6,278 bases of DNA from Nitrospiraceae bacterium. GTDB lineage: Bacteria > Nitrospirota > Nitrospiria > Nitrospirales > Nitrospiraceae. Under the pieces are notes generated by a model. It was not told the origin of the DNA. It searched no databases and saw only the letters and a program-made list of their open reading frames with translations. The position numbers and the translations under genes are program-made. The stretch lies in assembly GCA_025934615.1 (NCBI GenBank), contig JAICXS010000124.1:1-6278 (forward strand), in the 5' to 3' direction. Numbering within the stretch: position 1 is the stretch's first letter; the number at the start of each line of letters is the position of its first letter. Shown one piece after another: positions 1-6,018 of the stretch.

Positions 1-765
1 CTGTACATACAACTCATCGATACCTTGCTCGCGAGCAATTCGGCACACAGGGCGGTGAGCAAAGACGATCAGCAAGGGGATGAGAACGGTTCGACTCCAA
101 TACGAAATGGCATAGATGCTGAAGTAAAACCATTTTGGCAGCAGCATGATTTCAGGAGGCATGCTCGGAATGCCGCGCCAGTCGTATTGATCGAATAAGG
201 TCAAGGTGATCTTCGTGAATACGTTGGCGGCCGCCACGCCGCCTTTTGCCAAAATATCCTCTTTGGCCCGGACCATGAAGGGCTCATCCTGCGAGACTCC
301 TGCCAACTTCAGCGCGAAATACGCTTTTACCGACGCGCTAATCTCGGATGGGCCGCCATAGTAAATAGGCCATCCGCCGTCAGCAAGCTGTGTCGCGGTT
401 AAATAGCGCACGGCCTTCCGTTCCTTTTCCGGATCGACGAGGTCCAAGAAGCGGCGAAGCATCAGATATTCCGATGTCAATGTCGTATCGGCCTCGAGTT
501 CGGCTACCCAAAACCCTTCCGCATGCTGCCGCTTCAAGAGCCAGGATTTACTGCGGCGAATGGCCTCATCGATGAATTCAGAATGTCCGACGGACGCCGC
601 CGGCTTCCGAATCGTGGGATCAGGGTGTACTACCGGATGCGGATTATGGGAGACCAGTCGCAGCATCGGCATGGCGCGCAGTCGTGACCCGACCTTCAAG
701 CGACGAGGCATGGACGCCAGCAGGCTATCGGACAAACGAATCATAAGACTCTTGAGGAGCTTCAT
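1..765 (-). CDS. shc: Squalene-hopene cyclase, N-terminal 255 residues (3' end outside window)
   Basis: Squalene-hopene cyclase (prenyltransferase/squalene cyclase fold, terpene cyclase class II) folds squalene into hopene or hopanol on the cytoplasmic membrane, the committed step of hopanoid synthesis. Translating the minus strand gives an open frame from the ATG at 765-763 to the window edge. Two QW repeats (QxxxGxW) are visible: QHAEGFW at residues 80-86 and QLADGGW at 126-132. Family-typical stretches include ELEADTTLTSEYLMLRRFLD (89-108), GGPSEISASVKAYFALKLAG (137-156) and MPPEIMLLPKWFYFSIYAIS (202-221). The catalytic DxDD motif lies further along and is not in the window. Compared with compact cyclases there is a basic N-terminal extension of about 60 residues with no clear signal peptide. 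An AGGTGA Shine-Dalgarno (781-776) sits 10 nt upstream of the ATG. The frame stays open upstream to a TAG near 894, but a promoter at 878-906 makes a much longer protein unlikely. An hpnF-type paralogue is possible; the family call is very secure. Confidence 0.95.
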   Translation of the reverse strand, partial: MKLLKSLMIRLSDSLLASMPRRLKVGSRLRAMPMLRLVSHNPHPVVHPDPTIRKPAASVGHSEFIDEAIRRSKSWLLKRQHAEGFWVAELEADTTLTSEYLMLRRFLDLVDPEKERKAVRYLTATQLADGGWPIYYGGPSEISASVKAYFALKLAGVSQDEPFMVRAKEDILAKGGVAAANVFTKITLTLFDQYDWRGIPSMPPEIMLLPKWFYFSIYAISYWSRTVLIPLLIVFAHRPVCRIAREQGIDELYVQ

Positions 766-775
766 CTGACGGTCG

Positions 776-781
776 TCACCT
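776..781 (-). promoter_or_regulatory. Shine-Dalgarno of shc
   Basis: The minus strand reads AGGTGA here, ending 10 nt before the ATG at 765. Spacing is slightly long but acceptable. It supports the ATG at 765 over an in-frame TTG at 786-784, for which this site would be too far downstream to serve. Confidence 0.55.
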
Positions 782-794
782 AGCAAATGAGTGA

Positions 795-823
795 TAAGAC
801 CAAGACAGGAAAACTTGGCCTTA
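795..823 (-). other. Hairpin in the shc 5' leader
   Basis: On the minus strand, TAAGGCCAAG (823-814) pairs with CTTGGTCTTA (804-795) over 10 bp with one G-U wobble, closing a 9-nt loop (813-805). It lies within the roughly 105-nt leader predicted from the promoter at 878-906 and ends about 29 nt before the start codon. No U-run follows, so it is not an intrinsic terminator. It could stabilise the mRNA, bind a protein or modulate translation; the role is inference. Confidence 0.5.
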
Positions 824-877
824 CAGCAGTGCGTCTTGGATAGGCTACTACACCGAAAACCATTTCCACAACGTGGG

Positions 878-906
878 TTTATAGCAAAGCGCTATAGGAC
901 TGTCAA
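878..906 (-). promoter_or_regulatory. Sigma-70 promoter of shc
   Basis: The minus strand carries a perfect -35 TTGACA (906-901), a 17-nt spacer (900-884) and -10 TATAAA (883-878, 5 of 6 matches to TATAAT). Transcription would start near 871, giving a leader of about 105 nt before the shc ATG. It is the best promoter in the window and implies that shc is transcribed independently of smc. Confidence 0.8.
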
Positions 907-907
907 G

Positions 908-1019
908 AAAAAGAGGGAGAGGAAGACTGATGGGCCACCCCTCTGTGCTCGCGCACCCGGGCACGCGAAGACGATGCCCGTGGACCTGGGCAGAGGAGGG
1001 TTAGACCCATCTGTCTTCC
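908..1019 (-). terminator. Large imperfect hairpin with U-rich tail after smc: terminator or small structured RNA
   Basis: On the minus strand the arm GGAAGAC (1019-1013) pairs with GTCTTCC (927-921). After one A-A mismatch, GATGGG (1011-1006) pairs with CCCATC (934-929). Further in, CCC (1000-998) pairs with GGG (940-938), and after a 2-nt bulge CTCTG-type pairing joins 995-991 to 945-941. Inside lie a 6-bp hairpin, CGGGCA (980-975) with TGCCCG (963-958), and a GTGC-GCGA-GCAC stem (956-945) with a GNRA-type loop. The last stem competes with the neighbouring helix for one base. A U-rich run containing CTTTTTCTT follows at 920-908. The element starts 56 nt past the smc stop and abuts the shc -35 box. 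The tail and orientation fit an intrinsic terminator for smc, but about 100 nt with an inner branch is long for one, so a small RNA is a real alternative. It does not match the tRNA, SRP RNA or hammerhead signatures I checked. Confidence 0.55.
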
Positions 1020-1075
1020 AAATACCGAAATGCTGAAGGCACATCTTACTTGTCCAACGAGCGCTTACAAAAATT

Positions 1076-4000
1076 TCACGCCGGCTGGAGGTCGGCTAGG
1101 CGTACGGAGATGAGCTTGGAGACGCCGGGCTCTTCCATCGTGACCCCAAACAGGGAATCGGCGATCGACATCGTTCGCTTATTGTGTGTGATCACAATGA
1201 ATTGTGCCGCGCTGGAGAGCTCACGGAGGACCGTAGTAAATCGCCCGATATTTTCTTCATCCAACGGCGCATCGATTTCGTCCAGGATGCAAAAAGGCGT
1301 CGGACGAATGAGAAAGCTCGCAAAAATAAGCGCCATTGCCGTCAGCGTTTTTTCTCCGCCCGACAGCATGGTAATGCTCTTCAATCGCTTCCCAGGTGGT
1401 TGTGCGGCAATGTCGACACCGGGCTCCTCCGGTCCCGTGCCTCCTTCAGGATCGGGTTGCGGGTCCACTAACACCAACTCCGCGCGGCCACCGGGGAAAA
1501 ATCGCGCGAACACTTCGATGAATTTCTGCTGGAGTTCGTTGAACGTGTCCAAGAACATTTCTTTGGTGGTGTGATTGATTCGCGTGATGATTTCCTTCAG
1601 CGCTGTCACGGATTTAGATAAGTCCTCTTCCTGCGTCGTGAGAAAGCGATAGCGCTCTTCAAGTTCCCGGTGTTCCTCAATGGCGGCTAGATTCGTCGGA
1701 CCAAGCCGCTCAAGACGATCCCGGATCTTTTGCAATTGATCGCGCAACGGAATCTGATCGCTTTGAACCGTATCCGCAGCCGACTCCGGCTCCTGGGCCA
1801 GTGTGGCTTCCAAAGAGAGCTGATAGGTTCCCATCAAGGTGCTCTCTCGAACGGACAATTGCGTCGTGAGTTCGGCCCGGCGAACTTCGATGCCCAGCCG
1901 CGTCTCCCGACAGGCGGTTAACGCCTGGCGACTGGAAGCCAGTTGACGATCGAGAGCCTGCACGGCTTGCGAGTCGCGGTCATACTGTTCCTGAGCAGCC
2001 TGCAAGTCGCGCCGAATGAGGGATGCTCGCTCATCTAATTCAGCAAAGAGGCGCTCGCTCCGTTCCCGTTCGACCCGACTGTGCTCCGCCGAGGCAACCA
2101 ACACGCCGAGTTGCTGGGTCAACGTCGCCATGCGAGCCGTGAGGTCTTCCTTCTCGCGTTCCAATCGATTCAGATCGGCATGACCATGTTCCAGTTTGGC
2201 GCGAACTGTGGCCAAGGCCAGATGCGAGTCCGTGACGCGATGTTGTAGATCCAGGTTTTCGTCTTCGTAGGCGCGAAGCGACTGTTGCAGCGCCGCGAGA
2301 GCCGCCTCGCGACTGACTTTTTCTTCCGTCTGACGGAGCAGCTCGATACGCGTCTCCTCCAGGTCTTGCTGAGTCCGAACTCGTTCATCCTCTTGTATCC
2401 GTCGCTCGGTTCGGATGGTCTCCAAGCGATGCGCCAATTCATCGACTGTCCGACGAAACGCCGATTCATCTTTCGCCAATCCAAGGATCTGCATATCAGC
2501 CTGGCGAATAGCCTGTTCGAGCTGCTGAACAGCCTCTCGTCCGGCCCGCGCTTGGGCAAGCAGCGTCGTTAATTGTTCCCGATGTTCGTGAAGCGAGTGC
2601 GACACACTGGCGCGTTCTTCTTCCAAGCGCTGCACTTCTCGGCGCCGAAGCAACAGACCGCCGGTCGATCCCGCAGTCCCGCCTGTGATGACGCCCGCCG
2701 AGTCCAACACTTCCCCATCGATCGTCACCATGGTCGGTCCATCGGGAGCCGACCACAGTCCACGTCCCCATTGCTCAACGGCCACGTCCAATGAGTTGAC
2801 GACGACCACGCCTTCAAACAGGCAGACCAGGACATCTTCCGATTCGGTTTCGGCGCGGAGCAAATCAACGGCGCGGCCCAACACCCCCGATTGTCCGTTG
2901 AGCGCCGGCCACCACTCTTGTTCTTGGCTAGAGCGACGATAGCGAGGATGGACAGGAATAAAGGCGCCTCGCCCCAGTCCTTGGTGGTTCAGAAAATCAA
3001 TCGCTCGACGCGCGTCGGCCGGCTCATTGATCAACCACGCATGGAGACGCTCGCCTAACACCGCCTCCACGGCGCGCTCTAATCCAGGCGGAACGATGAG
3101 CCATTCCGCAACCGACTCGTTGACCCCGGCACAGGCCGCTCTCAGCGAGGTTCCTTCTTCTTCCCCTTCCCGGCCATAGCCCATTTCCTCGCGTAACACG
3201 CCTTGCAGCGCCTTGAAGCGGGATTCGATCGTCGTGAGCGTTTCTTGCCGTTGGCGGATGGCGCCCTCAGTATCTCGCACCTGTTCTTCCACACGCCGGG
3301 TTTCTTCGGCCCTCGTTTGAAGTTGCACGCGGAGATCCTGTACGGTCTGCTCGTGTTCCACACGGCCTGTCGTCGCCCCGAGGCACCGTTCCATTGCGTC
3401 GGTATGCTGAACTTCTATTTCCGCCAGCTCTTGGCCGAGCCGATCGATGCGGCGAAGCGTCTGTTCCTCTTGCATGGCCAGGCTCGACAGCGCATTTTCA
3501 GCCCGCGTCGTATGGACGGTCACAGCAATAAGCGCCTGTCTTGCTTGCTCCTCTTCGGCAACGCCGGCTGCCCGGCGAGCGACCAGCGCCTTCGCCTGTT
3601 CCTCCACCTCCGCACATGCGTGCGTGCGTTCCTGCAGTTCTGTTTCGTCTGTGGACAGCCGTGCGCGAAGCTCTTGAACGGCACTGGAGGTGCGATCCGC
3701 GTCGGCCGTCAGGCGTGCCAGCTCCTCTTCCCCGCTGATCCGTTGTTGATCGTAAAGCGCTTGGCGTCCCTTTTCTACTTCCATGGACGTTACGGCCTGA
3801 GATTGTTGTTGCTCGACTTCTCCGAGGTCCCGTCGAATCCGGCTTGCCGCCTCACCGCCGGACATCAGCCCCATCTTGAGGGTTTCGAGTTCGCCCTCCA
3901 GCCTGCCTTGGTCGGTCAAATGGATCGCTTCTTGGGCTTCGACCGCGGATAATCCTGCCTCTACAGATGTCCGCTCGGCGAGGAGGGCGCGGCACTCTTG

Positions 4001-4720
4001 CGCAAGCAACCGGACTTCAAGTGTTTTGGCTTCTTCGTGGAGATGCTGATAGGAACGGGCCTGACGCGCCTGTCGTTCCAGCGAATTAAGCTGCCGCCGC
4101 ACTTCCGTGATGATGTCCTTGACCCGAAGCAAGTTCTGTTGGGTCGAGTCCAACTTCCGGAGGGCTTCGGCCTTTTGCTTCTTGTAGCGGACGATCCCGG
4201 CGGTTTCCTCGATAAGCTCGCGACGATCTTGGGGCGTCGCATTTAAAATCTGTTCGATCCGACCTTGCTCAATAATCGTATGGCCCTTGGTTCCCGCGCG
4301 GCTATCGAGAAAGAGCGCCCGGACATCTTTCAATCGGCACGATGTTTTATTGATCAAATACTCACTGTCACCGTTTCGATAGAGGCGCCGGGTAATCATG
4401 ACCTCGTGAAACTCACTGAGTTGATGAGGAAGTGCCGGCACGCCCTTCAATCGTTCTTCATCGATCCCGGCCATTACGAGCGACACTTCGGCCATCCCCA
4501 GCGGCTTTCGCATTTCCGTCCCGTTGAAAATCACGTCTTCCATCTTCTCGCTTCGGAGTGTCTTCGCACTCTGCTCTCCCAGGACCCACAGCATGGCATC
4601 GACCACATTGCTCTTGCCGGTCCCGTTCGGGCCTACCACCGAGGTGACGCCGCTTGGGAATTCAATCTTCGCCTCAGCAAACGACTTAAACCCCGTAAGT
4701 TCTAGGGATTTGAGATGCAT
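1076..4720 (-). CDS. smc: Chromosome segregation/condensation ATPase SMC
   Basis: SMC dimers form the ring-shaped, ATP-driven DNA-loop-extruding core of bacterial condensin (normally with ScpA and ScpB), acting on the nucleoid. The 1214-residue protein is a little longer than typical bacterial SMC (about 1,190) and complete. In order: N-terminal head with FKSF at 11-14, Walker A GPNGTGKS (30-37), an arginine-finger region around R56 and Q-loop IIEQGRIEQIL (149-159); coiled coil about 175-520; hinge about 525-682, ending VITGG; second coiled coil about 690-1030; C-terminal head with LGPTNLAAIEEH before the closing helices, signature LSGGEK (1119-1124), Walker B FCILDE (1143-1148, catalytic E1148), D-loop DAPLDE (1150-1155) and H-loop H1179. 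A Pro/Gly/Glu-rich insert (about 1087-1100) precedes the signature. All ATPase residues are intact. The ATG at 4720 has GAGGAGG (4732-4726) 5 nt upstream. No scpA or scpB lies in the window. The frame excludes RecN, RecF and SbcC. Confidence 0.98.
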   Translation of the reverse strand: MHLKSLELTGFKSFAEAKIEFPSGVTSVVGPNGTGKSNVVDAMLWVLGEQSAKTLRSEKMEDVIFNGTEMRKPLGMAEVSLVMAGIDEERLKGVPALPHQLSEFHEVMITRRLYRNGDSEYLINKTSCRLKDVRALFLDSRAGTKGHTIIEQGRIEQILNATPQDRRELIEETAGIVRYKKQKAEALRKLDSTQQNLLRVKDIITEVRRQLNSLERQARQARSYQHLHEEAKTLEVRLLAQECRALLAERTSVEAGLSAVEAQEAIHLTDQGRLEGELETLKMGLMSGGEAASRIRRDLGEVEQQQSQAVTSMEVEKGRQALYDQQRISGEEELARLTADADRTSSAVQELRARLSTDETELQERTHACAEVEEQAKALVARRAAGVAEEEQARQALIAVTVHTTRAENALSSLAMQEEQTLRRIDRLGQELAEIEVQHTDAMERCLGATTGRVEHEQTVQDLRVQLQTRAEETRRVEEQVRDTEGAIRQRQETLTTIESRFKALQGVLREEMGYGREGEEEGTSLRAACAGVNESVAEWLIVPPGLERAVEAVLGERLHAWLINEPADARRAIDFLNHQGLGRGAFIPVHPRYRRSSQEQEWWPALNGQSGVLGRAVDLLRAETESEDVLVCLFEGVVVVNSLDVAVEQWGRGLWSAPDGPTMVTIDGEVLDSAGVITGGTAGSTGGLLLRRREVQRLEEERASVSHSLHEHREQLTTLLAQARAGREAVQQLEQAIRQADMQILGLAKDESAFRRTVDELAHRLETIRTERRIQEDERVRTQQDLEETRIELLRQTEEKVSREAALAALQQSLRAYEDENLDLQHRVTDSHLALATVRAKLEHGHADLNRLEREKEDLTARMATLTQQLGVLVASAEHSRVERERSERLFAELDERASLIRRDLQAAQEQYDRDSQAVQALDRQLASSRQALTACRETRLGIEVRRAELTTQLSVRESTLMGTYQLSLEATLAQEPESAADTVQSDQIPLRDQLQKIRDRLERLGPTNLAAIEEHRELEERYRFLTTQEEDLSKSVTALKEIITRINHTTKEMFLDTFNELQQKFIEVFARFFPGGRAELVLVDPQPDPEGGTGPEEPGVDIAAQPPGKRLKSITMLSGGEKTLTAMALIFASFLIRPTPFCILDEIDAPLDEENIGRFTTVLRELSSAAQFIVITHNKRTMSIADSLFGVTMEEPGVSKLISVRLADLQPA

Positions 4721-4725
4721 CCATT

Positions 4726-4732
4726 CCTCCTC
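4726..4732 (-). promoter_or_regulatory. Strong Shine-Dalgarno of smc
   Basis: The minus strand reads GAGGAGG, 5 nt before the ATG at 4720. An overlapping ATG at 4724-4722 is out of frame, so this site fixes the smc start at 4720, where the family N-terminus (MHLKSLELTGFKSF) also begins. Confidence 0.8.
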
Positions 4733-4766
4733 GGCATTGTCGGAGTTGAGGGGCGTTTCTTCAAAG

Positions 4767-4789
4767 AAGGGCGACCATGCGGCGCCCTT
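4767..4789 (-). terminator. Candidate hairpin between ispH and smc
   Basis: AAGGGCG (4789-4783 on the minus strand) pairs perfectly with CGCCCTT (4773-4767) over 7 bp, GC-rich, with a 9-nt loop. The minus strand continues CTTTGAAG, a weak pyrimidine tail. It lies about 120 nt past the ispH stop and about 47 nt before the smc start. It may be a weak terminator for ispH or, if smc starts transcription near 4820, a leader hairpin in the smc mRNA. The short U-run keeps the terminator call tentative. Confidence 0.35.
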
Positions 4790-4825
4790 GTATCACAGGT
4801 TTTTGACAAAAGCAAAATAAAATAC

Positions 4826-4853
4826 AGTATGCAGTGGGGATGCGAACCGCCAA
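4826..4853 (-). promoter_or_regulatory. Weak promoter candidate for smc
   Basis: The minus strand has TTGGCG (4853-4848, 4 of 6 matches to TTGACA), a 16-nt spacer and CATACT (4831-4826, 4 of 6 matches to TATAAT), followed by an AT-rich stretch. It would give a leader of about 100 nt including the hairpin at 4767-4789. The match is modest; smc might instead be read through from ispH. Confidence 0.3.
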
Positions 4854-4880
4854 CCCAACATATAGGAGAGGCCGGAGAGA

Positions 4881-4898
4881 ATGTTATTGATGTTATTG
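4881..4898. repeat. 9-bp perfect tandem duplication
   Basis: ATGTTATTG occurs twice back to back (4881-4889 and 4890-4898), starting 9 bp beyond the ispH stop codon. It is probably replication slippage in non-coding DNA; no function is evident. Confidence 0.6.
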
Positions 4899-4907
4899 GG
4901 AAAGAAT

Positions 4908-5852
4908 CTATCCGCCGTGGGAGCTTTTGACGGTGACTAATTCCTTGGGCAGCAGAAATTCGACATCTTCTTCGATGACGGTCAGTTCCTCGACTTCATG
5001 AGCGCCGGAGCGCTTCAAATACTCGACCACTTCATTGACCAAGACCTCAGGAGCAGATGCACCGGCCGTGATGCCTACTGCCTGCGCATCCTTCATCCAT
5101 TCGGTATGAATGTCGCGATAGGAGTCGATCAAGTAAGACGGAATGCCGCAATGTTCGGCCAACTCACGCAGGCGGTTGGAGTTAGAGCTATTCGGCGACC
5201 CGATGACAAGGATGACATCGCACAGCTTGGCCAATTCCTTTACGGCATTCTGGCGGTTCTGTGTCGCATAACAAATATCTTCCTGATGGGGGCCTTTGAT
5301 GCCCGGGAAACGCCGGTTCAACGCCCCCACGATATCGCGGCATTCATCGACGCTGAGCGTCGTTTGCGTGACATAGGACAGATGCTGGTGATTTTCTACT
5401 TGTAGTTTTTCGACATCGCTCACCGACGAGACCAAATGAAATTTATCCGGGACTTGTCCTAAAGTTCCGATCACTTCTGGATGGCCGGCATGGCCGATAA
5501 GAATCAACTCATATCCTTGAGTGTAGTCTCGGTTGACTTCATTATGCACCTTAATCACAAGCGGGCAGGTAGCATCGATAACTTTCAGATTTCTCCGGGT
5601 GGATTCCTCCCAGACTTCCTTCGCCACCCCATGCGCGCTGAAAATCACGATCGCCCCGTCGGGCACTTCATTCAGCTCTTCTACAAACACCGCGCCTTTA
5701 TCGCGCAGAGTATTCACGACGTGACGGCTATGGACGATCTCATGGCGCACATAGATCGGCGCGCCGTACGCTTTCAACGAAAGATCGACAATTTCAATCG
5801 CGCGGTCGACGCCGGCACAAAATCCTCGTGGCTTCGCAAGATAGATTTTCAT
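4908..5852 (-). CDS. ispH: 4-hydroxy-3-methylbut-2-enyl diphosphate reductase (IspH/LytB)
   Basis: IspH is the cytoplasmic [4Fe-4S] enzyme of the last MEP-pathway step, reducing HMBPP to IPP and DMAPP. From the ATG at 5852 the protein has 314 residues, matching the usual 310-320. Cluster cysteines are C12 (RGFCAGVDRA), C96 (DATCPLV) and C194 (EDICYATQNRQ). Substrate and proton-relay residues are present: H41 (EIVHS), H74 (FSAHGV), H124 and E126 (GHAGHPEV), the SSNSNRL segment near 222-228 and the GASAP serine near 266. Numbering agrees with the E. coli enzyme for C12, C96, H124 and E126, then runs 3 lower. The frame is open upstream to a TTG at 5918, but that would add 22 non-conserved residues and a promoter candidate overlaps it, so I start at the conserved MKIYLAKPRG. 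The tandem ATG at 5855 is an equal alternative. Shine-Dalgarno is weak (GGGG about 12 nt upstream). It is divergent from the response regulator and followed 187 bp later by smc. Confidence 0.97.
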   Translation of the reverse strand: MKIYLAKPRGFCAGVDRAIEIVDLSLKAYGAPIYVRHEIVHSRHVVNTLRDKGAVFVEELNEVPDGAIVIFSAHGVAKEVWEESTRRNLKVIDATCPLVIKVHNEVNRDYTQGYELILIGHAGHPEVIGTLGQVPDKFHLVSSVSDVEKLQVENHQHLSYVTQTTLSVDECRDIVGALNRRFPGIKGPHQEDICYATQNRQNAVKELAKLCDVILVIGSPNSSNSNRLRELAEHCGIPSYLIDSYRDIHTEWMKDAQAVGITAGASAPEVLVNEVVEYLKRSGAHEVEELTVIEEDVEFLLPKELVTVKSSHGG

Positions 5853-5888
5853 CATCGAGAGCAACCCCGTACTGTGGTACAAGCGGGT

Positions 5889-5918
5889 ACGATACGTCAG
5901 AACCATTCCAGGCGTCAA
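5889..5918 (-). promoter_or_regulatory. Promoter candidate for ispH
   Basis: The minus strand reads TTGACG (5918-5913, 5 of 6 matches), an 18-nt spacer and TATCGT (5894-5889, 4 of 6 matches). Transcription would begin near 5882, leaving a leader of about 30 nt before the ATG pair at 5855/5852. The promoter overlaps the in-frame TTG at 5918, which supports the shorter ispH start. Confidence 0.5.
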
Positions 5919-5954
5919 CTGGATTCCGGAGTGACACGAGAAATGCGCGCGCCT

Positions 5955-5967
5955 TATCTTATAGATA
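5955..5967. promoter_or_regulatory. Short dyad in the divergent intergenic region
   Basis: TATCT-TAT-AGATA is a perfect 5-bp inverted repeat with a 3-bp centre, roughly midway between the two divergent promoter candidates. It could be an operator, perhaps for the adjacent regulator, but a 5-bp AT-rich dyad is expected by chance fairly often. Confidence 0.2.
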
Positions 5968-5981
5968 TCACGTAGGCACGC

Positions 5982-6010
5982 TTGACTCCTTCGTCCTATC
6001 GCTTTACGCT
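5982..6010 (+). promoter_or_regulatory. Promoter candidate for the response regulator, giving a leaderless or near-leaderless mRNA
   Basis: TTGACT (5982-5987, 5 of 6 matches), a 17-nt spacer and TACGCT (6005-6010, 3 of 6 matches to TATAAT). A start 6-8 nt past the -10 box falls at 6016-6018, next to the ATG at 6019. The 20 nt before the ATG are pyrimidine-rich with no Shine-Dalgarno, which fits leaderless translation. The -10 match is mediocre. Confidence 0.4.
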
Positions 6011-6018
6011 TTTCTCAC

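Noticed and set aside
927..980. CTGATG followed by a GAA further on, reminiscent of a hammerhead ribozyme on the plus strand
   Set aside because: The core needs CUGANGA but a G follows CTGATG here, and the GAAA plus third-stem arrangement is not present.
921..1019. 4.5S SRP RNA or tRNA in the structured element
   Set aside because: The conserved SRP apical-loop sequence (GGAAG...GCAGC type) and the tRNA T-loop and acceptor pairing are absent on both strands.
791..1036. An 81-codon plus-strand open frame in the smc-shc gap
   Set aside because: It runs antisense through the shc leader, its promoter and the inverted repeat, has biased basic composition and no family signature.
3203..3952. A 249-codon plus-strand open frame inside smc, plus several shorter ones on both strands between 1050 and 4820
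   Set aside because: They lie antisense to or out of frame with a fully conserved smc, show no recognisable domain, and are typical shadows of a GC-rich coding sequence.
4836..4860. tRNA T-loop-like GGTTCGCATCC on the minus strand in the ispH-smc gap
   Set aside because: The flanking bases do not form a 5-bp T-stem, and no acceptor, anticodon arm or CCA end is found nearby.
5945..5952. Alternating GC run (GCGCGCGC) as a Z-DNA or regulatory element
   Set aside because: Only 8 bp long and unremarkable at this base composition.
5970..5990. Possible sigma-54 (-24/-12) site near GGCACGCTTGACT
   Set aside because: The required GG-N10-GC spacing is not met; a sigma-70-like reading fits better.
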